From the NCBI GenBank assembly GCA_022353185.1, contig JAKRWB010000070.1:1-10835 (forward strand): a DNA stretch of 10,835 bases, given 5' to 3'. Both the position numbers and the translations under genes were made by a program. The notes beneath the pieces are model-generated. The model saw only the letters and a list, made by a program, of their open reading frames with translations. It made no database searches and was not told the DNA's origin. Positions 6,423 to 10,835 of the stretch are shown piece after piece; position 1 is the stretch's first letter; each line of letters begins with the position of its first letter. Source of the stretch: ANME-2 cluster archaeon (lineage in GTDB: Archaea; Halobacteriota; Methanosarcinia; Methanosarcinales; Methanocomedenaceae).

Positions 6423-6502
6423 CTCACCCCATCACCTCCCTCCTCAACAGCACATACGCCAGCCCCAGCCCGGCCACGCCATAACCCAACAGCGGCATCA
6501 GG
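6423..6502. repeat. Right copy of the direct repeat bounding the cassette
   Basis: This is the 3' end of the intact permease gene and matches 2683-2768 in the same orientation. The cassette's right edge falls close to base 6422, two bases outside the permease stop codon. The 64 bases before it (6359-6422) hold no gene or clear terminator. Confidence 0.85.
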
Positions 6503-8337
6503 TAGCCCAGCAGCACATCAGACCCCTGCTGGTATATCAGCACAGAATCCAGCGCCCTGATACCCATGGTGATGGGTAGGGCATTACCCAGCCATGCCAT
6601 CAGCGGCGGCATCGTCTCGAATGGGAAGAACATACCGCACAAGAACAGCATAGGTATGCTAAGCACCAGGGACAGCAGCATTGCCGTGTTCTCGGAATCG
6701 GCAAGCGTGGCCAGTGCCATACCGATACCGATGAAGGATGCCGAATACACCAGTATCACCAGGAACAGCGCTCCCCACTGGGATACCGGGATGAGGACCC
6801 CGTAGAGCAGGAATGCCACGATGACCATGATGATTCCCTGCAACAGGGCAATGAGTATCAGCGCAAATGTCTTGGCAAACAGGAACTCCTCCAGGCTCAG
6901 GGGCGTGAGCAGTGTGCGTACCAGGGTCTTTTGGGACCTCTCCTGTATGATGGTAATGGATGCCAGCATGAATGATATGAACATCAGCACAATGGATATG
7001 ATACCTGGCATCAAGAACTCAAGCTGGGACTTATCCTTGAACACCTTTTCCATTTCCATTGTTACAGGAGCGGCAATAGCGGTAGGCGATTTCGTGGTCA
7101 CTTCATTGATGACACCCTTGGTCTTCTCTATCTCTAATGCAAGTGAAGCCGTGCTGTTGGCCATACCAGTGGAAAGCTGCTCCAGCTTCTGTGAAGTGTC
7201 GGCCGATTGTTCTTTCACCTCCCCCAGGGTAATCACTACATTCTCTATATCAGCGATATTCTCACTGATGTTGGATATCTCTAGAGTGTAGTTGTCAATG
7301 GATTTTTGCATTTCCTGCAGGCGGACGTCTGTCATTTCCAGTTTTTCGTGCAGTTGTGCACTGGTCTGGGCCAGATTATCCAGGCTATCGTAGAGCGAAA
7401 TCACCGGAGCTGTGCGCTCCTGCAGCAAGTCACTGGTATCCTGAACTTGCTGGATAGTTGCGTTAAGAGTTGTGCACTGTGGCCGTGAGGGGTCGATCGT
7501 ACAGGTGAGGTCATAGGTCTGCTGTAAACTGGTCTGAAGGTCCAGCAATGCAGCATCAGCGGCATCGATATCATTCACCACCACTTCCAGTTCATCCCTT
7601 AACAGGACTGCATCATTATGGATGGAATCAACATTTTCATCCAGCTGTTTGATCTCCTGCCGGGTAACATCAATATCTGCTGCGGTCCGGTTCAGGTCCA
7701 CCTTCATCTGCTCAAGGGTGCGTTTCATTTCATCAACCGAAGCATTCAGGCGGGTTGCATTGAGTTCATCCAGTGCAGATATCACATCAGCAGTACTGCT
7801 GTTCAGGGAACTGATGCTACTGTTAATTTCAGCAATCCCATCCTGAAGTGGGTCCAGTTTTGCCTCCATCTGGTCCAGTTCCTCCCATAACCGGCTAAGA
7901 AAGCCGAGGGTGAGTTCGTAGGACATCTTCTCTGTAGTGGTTATGAATACCGTGGATATGATCGGTGCAATCTGGACCCTGGAATTGTCAATATACAATT
8001 TCATGGCCTGGGTCTCATCTACTGGTATGAAGATACCTGCACTGTATCTCCCGCTCCGTACCCCTTCTTCGATGACAGCAGGGTCGGTTGTATTTTCCTC
8101 AGTGATAAGGAACATCTGGCTGCTGTTCAATTCCTGGATTATTTCCCTGCCCAGTTGCGACCCGCCGCCCACACCCAACCTGACATCCTTCAGGCCCTGG
8201 TCAGCACCGCCTGAAAAAACCGAGCCTATCAATATTGTGATAAGTATAGGTGCCAGGAAGATCAGCAAGACTGTCCTGGTGTGGCGGGTATAGATCGTCA
8301 GATCTTTTTTAATAACAGAAGCAATGGTCAATGCCAC
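6424..8337 (-). CDS. ABC-2 type transporter permease with large extracytoplasmic coiled coil
   Basis: The product is 637 residues. Transmembrane helix 1 lies at about 22-42 and is followed by roughly 380 extracytoplasmic residues. Most of these (about 150-400) are heptad-like coiled coil with two nearby Cys (LTCTIDPSRPQC) that could form a disulfide. About six hydrophobic segments fill 440-632, with the ABC-2 motif RTLLTPLSLEEFLFAK after the first of them. This is the layout of YhgE/Pip-like and ABC2_membrane_3 exporters. It would pair with the ATPase encoded immediately upstream, and the two genes overlap by 10 bp. The start is GTG at 8337, or TTG at 8331, which sits at better spacing from GGAGGA. 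The substrate is unknown; lipids, antimicrobials or envelope material are possible. The final 80 bases are duplicated at 2683-2768. Confidence 0.88.
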   Translation of the reverse strand: MALTIASVIKKDLTIYTRHTRTVLLIFLAPILITILIGSVFSGGADQGLKDVRLGVGGGSQLGREIIQELNSSQMFLITEENTTDPAVIEEGVRSGRYSAGIFIPVDETQAMKLYIDNSRVQIAPIISTVFITTTEKMSYELTLGFLSRLWEELDQMEAKLDPLQDGIAEINSSISSLNSSTADVISALDELNATRLNASVDEMKRTLEQMKVDLNRTAADIDVTRQEIKQLDENVDSIHNDAVLLRDELEVVVNDIDAADAALLDLQTSLQQTYDLTCTIDPSRPQCTTLNATIQQVQDTSDLLQERTAPVISLYDSLDNLAQTSAQLHEKLEMTDVRLQEMQKSIDNYTLEISNISENIADIENVVITLGEVKEQSADTSQKLEQLSTGMANSTASLALEIEKTKGVINEVTTKSPTAIAAPVTMEMEKVFKDKSQLEFLMPGIISIVLMFISFMLASITIIQERSQKTLVRTLLTPLSLEEFLFAKTFALILIALLQGIIMVIVAFLLYGVLIPVSQWGALFLVILVYSASFIGIGMALATLADSENTAMLLSLVLSIPMLFLCGMFFPFETMPPLMAWLGNALPITMGIRALDSVLIYQQGSDVLLGYLMPLLGYGVAGLGLAYVLLRREVMG

Positions 8338-9260
8338 TCCTCCTGTGCAAAATGAATAAACACATTCTCCAGGCTGGGCCGGTTGGATTCAATGTTAATA
8401 ATGTGCTCGTTCCCGGATTCAAATATCTCAATGATCTGCTCCATTGGCTGCTCGTTATTGAGAGTTATTTGTAATCCTTTTTCGGAATCAACACAGGACG
8501 CCACACTCTTAAGCGCACCCAGCCGCTCTGTGAGGTCGTGGTAGTTTCCTGGTGTACTTGTTATCAGGATGATCCGCTCACCCACTGTGTTCTTCAACTC
8601 TTCCGGCGTCCCTTCCACAACGATATTGCCCCTGTGCATTATCAGTATCCGGTCGCTAAGCAGATCGGCTTCGTCCATGTAATGAGTGGTGATAAGTATC
8701 GTGGTGCCCTCACTGTTCACTTCCCTGATGGTATCCCACAGTGCCTTTCTGGAAACGGGGTCCAATCCCACACTGGGTTCGTCCAGTATGAGTACCTCTG
8801 GTTTGTGTATCAGTGCACAGGCAATGTTGAGCCTGGTTTTCATGCCTCCGGACAGGGTGCTGGCACGGCTGCCTTTCTTCTCGGTAAGTTGCAGCATCTC
8901 CAATATACGATGGCTCCTCTTTTTTATGTCAATGACAGTAACGCCGTACAATGAACCGAAATACCTGAGGTTCTCAGCAACTGTGAGTTCGTCATAGAAA
9001 CTATTCTCCTGTGGTACCACGCCAATAATGGATAGCACGTCTTTTTTGTCAGATACCACATCAAGACCTGAAATATAGACCGAACCGGACGATGGTCGCG
9101 TCTGACATGACAGTATATTTATCAGGGTTGACTTACCAGCCCCGTTAGGTCCAAGCATTCCAAATATGGTTCCCTTTTCAATATCCAGGGAAATGTCATT
9201 CAATGCCTTGAAATCCCCGAAGGTTTTAGATACGGACTGTATCTCGATGATTGTCTCCAT
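8328..9260 (-). CDS. ABC transporter ATP-binding protein
   Basis: The product is 310 residues from the ATG at 9260. A longer frame from 9308 begins inside the MITE end, whereas GGGAG lies just before 9260, so the shorter form is preferred. The nucleotide-binding domain is complete: Walker A GPNGAGKST (37-45), Q-loop Gln 84, signature LSGGM (136-140), Walker B LILDEP (157-162) and H-loop His 193. Residues 225-310 form the C-terminal extension common in CcmA/DrrA-type export ATPases. It powers the downstream permease, with which it is translationally coupled. The MITE at 9296 begins only 35 bases upstream of the start, so the promoter must lie in or beside the element's end and its target duplication; TTAAAT near 9281-9286 is a possible TATA box. 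Confidence 0.92.
   Translation of the reverse strand: METIIEIQSVSKTFGDFKALNDISLDIEKGTIFGMLGPNGAGKSTLINILSCQTRPSSGSVYISGLDVVSDKKDVLSIIGVVPQENSFYDELTVAENLRYFGSLYGVTVIDIKKRSHRILEMLQLTEKKGSRASTLSGGMKTRLNIACALIHKPEVLILDEPSVGLDPVSRKALWDTIREVNSEGTTILITTHYMDEADLLSDRILIMHRGNIVVEGTPEELKNTVGERIILITSTPGNYHDLTERLGALKSVASCVDSEKGLQITLNNEQPMEQIIEIFESGNEHIINIESNRPSLENVFIHFAQEEWH
8338..8343 (-). promoter_or_regulatory. Ribosome binding site of the permease gene
   Basis: GGAGGA on the minus strand abuts the GTG at 8337 and stands six bases before the TTG at 8331. The spacing favours TTG as the true start, which would shorten the permease by two residues. Confidence 0.55.
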
Positions 9261-9343
9261 TGTTCTCCCGCAGTTCGTCAATTTAACAATGTTTGGGCAC
9301 TGTTCCAAAAATCAGTTATTTTGTTGACACCGACTTTAGGTAA

Positions 9344-9373
9344 AATCGGTGTTAATCGGTGTCAATCCGTGTC
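9344..9373 (+). repeat. 10-bp tandem units in MITE copy B
   Basis: Three successive units, AATCGGTGTT, AATCGGTGTC and AATCCGTGTC, lie here. Copy A has one unit fewer. Confidence 0.75.
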
Positions 9374-9389
9374 TGAAAATATAAAAAGA

Positions 9390-9425
9390 CACTGATTTCA
9401 CTGATTTCACTGATTTCACTGATTT
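9390..9425 (+). repeat. 9-bp tandem repeat CACTGATTT (4 exact units)
   Basis: Four exact copies run head to tail, and a degenerate fifth (CACGGATTT) follows after two bases. The same unit is present three times in copy A of the element. Translated on the minus strand it gives a spurious KSVKSVKSV peptide. Confidence 0.92.
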
Positions 9426-9587
9426 ACACGGATTTGAAGTCGCATCTGCATCTGATAATTTCACTGTATAACTGGATTTTGGTATTATGTCCAATGTTTG
9501 CAATCTATAATAAAATCTTTGGAATGGAATATGTCTATTCTGTCCCGTACGCGAAAATATTATCCCGTCATCCCCCAATTATACCTT

Positions 9588-10130
9588 ATGAAGATAACAG
9601 TCATCTCTGATACCCACTTAAAACCAGGCCAGCCAATAGAGATGCTGCCCGCACCCCTGCTAGATATGCTGGTGTCTTCTGACATGATAGTCCATGCCGG
9701 GGATTTCGTATCCATGCAGTGTTATGATGAACTGCAGGATATCAACCGCCTGGTGGGCGTAGCAGGCAATATGGACCCGCCTGAACTCAGGCATATACTC
9801 CCCCAGAATACCACTTTTGAAGCTGAAGGCGTCCGGATAGGTGTGACCCACCAGGGCCAGCTTTCAGTTACCGACCTGACCGGACTGGGTTATCTTGCCA
9901 GGGAACTGGGGGTTGACCTGCTTATTTTCGGGCATATCCACAGACCACAGATACACAAAAGCGGGGATATCACCTTATTGTGCCCGGGCAGTCCCACTTC
10001 TCCCAGGCAGTCCGAGCCGAGTGCTGCTGAAGTGACTGTGGAGGATGGGAAAGTGGAGGCGGTTATTGTTAATTTTGAGGGGGAGGTTTGTGATAGTATT
10101 CGGTTCGCCAGGTCGCTGGGCATGCGATAA
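9588..10130 (+). CDS. MJ0936/YfcE-type metallophosphoesterase
   Basis: The product is 180 residues from the ATG at 9588, the usual length for the family. The frame runs 30 codons further upstream to 9498, but that part begins in the MITE target repeat and is not conserved in type. Metal-site motifs run in order: ISDTH (Asp 8, His 10), HAGD (Asp 39), GNMD (Asn 61), His 88 and GHIH (His 116, 118). CPGSPTSPR follows at 132-140, where relatives usually have NPGS. Where most relatives have HGH this one reads HQGQ, so the first His is kept and the second is Gln. Family members cleave phosphodiesters in vitro, with cellular substrates mostly unknown. No ribosome site is seen before the ATG; AAATATTA about 28 bases upstream could be a TATA box giving a leaderless mRNA. 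Confidence 0.87.
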   Translation: MKITVISDTHLKPGQPIEMLPAPLLDMLVSSDMIVHAGDFVSMQCYDELQDINRLVGVAGNMDPPELRHILPQNTTFEAEGVRIGVTHQGQLSVTDLTGLGYLARELGVDLLIFGHIHRPQIHKSGDITLLCPGSPTSPRQSEPSAAEVTVEDGKVEAVIVNFEGEVCDSIRFARSLGMR

Positions 10131-10192
10131 AATGGACATGTTAATTAAGGAATACACCCGGCACAATAAAATGGAATAATATTTGTGGTTGG

Positions 10193-10405
10193 GTGATATA
10201 CATTATACGTTTTTCTAATCATGCACTGGCTCGAATTAATGAGCGTGAAATAAATATTGAGCTGGTGAGATTGTCCATAATTGAACCATTTGAGACAATT
10301 GATGTCAAATTTAACAGAAAAGCTTGTTACAGAAAAATTGATGATTCATTTATAGTTGTAATTTTTGAAGAACAGAAAGATGAAATAGTTATAGTTACAG
10401 TATAA
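10193..10405 (+). CDS. DUF4258 domain protein, toxin-like partner of a TA-type pair
   Basis: The product is 70 residues from a GTG at 10193, with GGTTGG a few bases upstream. The motif FSNHALARINEREI near the N-terminus, followed by a helix and a strand-rich half ending IVIVTV, matches the small DUF4258 family. This family is often found beside a DUF2283 gene, as it is here 28 bases downstream. Such pairs are treated as putative toxin-antitoxin modules, and the fold resembles RelE-like toxins. Activity is not proven by sequence. Confidence 0.75.
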   Translation: MIYIIRFSNHALARINEREINIELVRLSIIEPFETIDVKFNRKACYRKIDDSFIVVIFEEQKDEIVIVTV

Positions 10406-10433
10406 AAAGTAGATAATACGAGACTGATAAGAT

Positions 10434-10640
10434 ATGGCTTCAGTGGAATATGATTCGGAAATTAATGCGATGTATATTCGGATTACTGAAGGTAAGGTGG
10501 ATAAATCCGAACCTATAGCCGACAATATCATCGTAGATGTTGATAAAAACGGAAAAGCTGTAGGAATCGAGATTTTACTTCCAAAGCAGGATGTCAAGTT
10601 ACAGGATTTTGTTTTAAAAGCATTGAAAGCTGAAGCTTAA
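10434..10640 (+). CDS. DUF2283 domain protein, antitoxin-like partner
   Basis: The product is 68 residues. VEYDSEINAMYIRI, then IADNIIVDVDKNGKAVGIEI, is the DUF2283 signature: a YD...YI strand, a D-x-D turn and a GIEIL strand. The C-terminal helix (LQDFVLKALKAEA) could contact the partner. Unlike many antitoxins there is no obvious DNA-binding domain. It follows the DUF4258 gene on the same strand and is probably co-transcribed with it. Confidence 0.8.
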   Translation: MASVEYDSEINAMYIRITEGKVDKSEPIADNIIVDVDKNGKAVGIEILLPKQDVKLQDFVLKALKAEA

Positions 10641-10654
10641 TTTAATATTCTGAA

Positions 10655-10795
10655 TTATTTCAACACCATATCCTTAACCGTACAATCCCGCCCCTGTAAT
10701 ATCTCCACATCAGTACTATCGCACTCAGGACAATGGATGACTGGCAGTACATAATTCAGCGCCCGGAGGAACTTAATGCTGCCGTGATAGCTGTG
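10655..10795 (-). pseudogene. HypA-like C-terminal fragment (hydrogenase nickel chaperone), interrupted
   Basis: The minus strand reads 46 residues, including RALNYVLPVIHCPECDSTDV and ILQGRDCTVKDMVLK before a TAA stop. A CPxC knuckle followed by VEIL-x-G-x-DC-x-VK is the C-terminal pattern of archaeal HypA, whose zinc site stabilises a protein that delivers nickel to NiFe hydrogenase. In-frame TGA at 10796-10798 cuts it off, there is no start codon after that stop, and the 12 codons beyond it to the window edge do not look like HypA. The first CxxC of the zinc site is not seen. It is a decayed gene end, a frameshifted gene continuing past the edge, or a sequencing error. Confidence 0.45.
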
Positions 10796-10835
10796 TCAAA
10801 TGTTTTTTCCTGCATCATAATCGCAGTATAGCTTA

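Larger units (their letters stand above)
9296..9491 (-). mobile_element. MITE family 1, copy B (196 bp)
   Basis: The element begins GGCACTGTTCC and ends ATGTCC on the plus strand; the inner end repeats match as CAGTTA and TAACTG with flanking similarity. It is bounded by a perfect 9-bp direct repeat, CAATGTTTG, at 9287-9295 and 9492-9500. Its reverse complement aligns with the element at 1039-1367 after removal of the nested MITE there, with 51 identical bases at one end. It is 29 bp longer, explained by two extra 9-bp units, one extra 10-bp unit and a single base. It has no coding capacity. It separates the divergent ATPase and phosphoesterase genes and may influence both promoters. Confidence 0.85.

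Noticed and set aside
8538..8954. 138-codon plus-strand frame opposite the ATPase
   Set aside because: It is antisense to intact Walker, signature and H-loop motifs.
9390..9425. Short repeats as a CRISPR array
   Set aside because: The units are 9 bp and head to tail with no spacers, and there are no cas genes.
9336..9578. Minus-strand frame with a KSVKSVKSV repeat peptide
   Set aside because: It lies across the non-coding MITE and its 9-bp tandem repeat; the peptide repeat is a by-product of CACTGATTT units.
10796..10798. TGA as selenocysteine in the HypA-like frame
   Set aside because: HypA is not a known selenoprotein, I see no supporting RNA structure, and the upstream codons do not fit the family.

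Overview
The window looks archaeal, most likely from the Methanosarcinales/ANME part of the Halobacteriota. The pointers are an archaeal-type PAC2 protein, an MJ0936-type phosphoesterase, a DUF4258/DUF2283 pair, a HypA-like tail, GGTG/GGAGG ribosome binding sites, a TATA-type promoter and a heavy load of small transposon debris. The taxonomic call is inference from gene content only.

Layout. Bases 3-839 hold the 3' part of a membrane iron-sulfur protein of the NapH/CcoG type (+). Bases 840-1843 have no intact gene and hold mobile-element debris: a possible IS21-type end, the last two domains of a group II intron, and a MITE (1039-1367) that was itself hit by a second MITE (1071-1224). A PAC2-family gene follows on the minus strand (1844-2593). 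Next comes a short relic of an ABC permease 3' end (2684-2776), then an AT-rich four-gene operon on the plus strand (2866-6358): a winged-helix protein, a radical SAM/SPASM enzyme, an HD-domain phosphohydrolase-like protein and a family 4/5-like uracil-DNA glycosylase. The operon is followed by a convergent ABC-2 exporter pair on the minus strand (permease 6424-8337, ATPase 8328-9260). A second copy of the first MITE (9296-9491) lies between the ATPase and a divergent metallophosphoesterase (9588-10130). The window ends with a DUF4258/DUF2283 pair and a broken HypA-like tail on the minus strand.

The most interesting unit is 2866-6358. The genes are tightly packed (24 bp gap, 17 bp overlap, 1 bp gap), differ in base composition from the flanking exporter genes, and begin with an 18-bp perfect palindrome touching the first start codon. 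They are bounded by two same-orientation copies of the exporter permease's 3' end (2683-2768 and 6423-6502). This suggests an inserted cassette that replaced the 3' end of the permease gene. A regulator, a SPASM enzyme, an HD hydrolase and a base-excision glycosylase together suggest nucleotide or nucleic-acid chemistry, possibly a mobile defence or DNA-modification module. That function is inferred from content and has not been shown.

The mobile-element history can be read directly. The copy at 9296-9491 carries perfect 9-bp target duplications and preserves the empty site for the second MITE, which interrupts the 1039-1367 copy with perfect 8-bp duplications.
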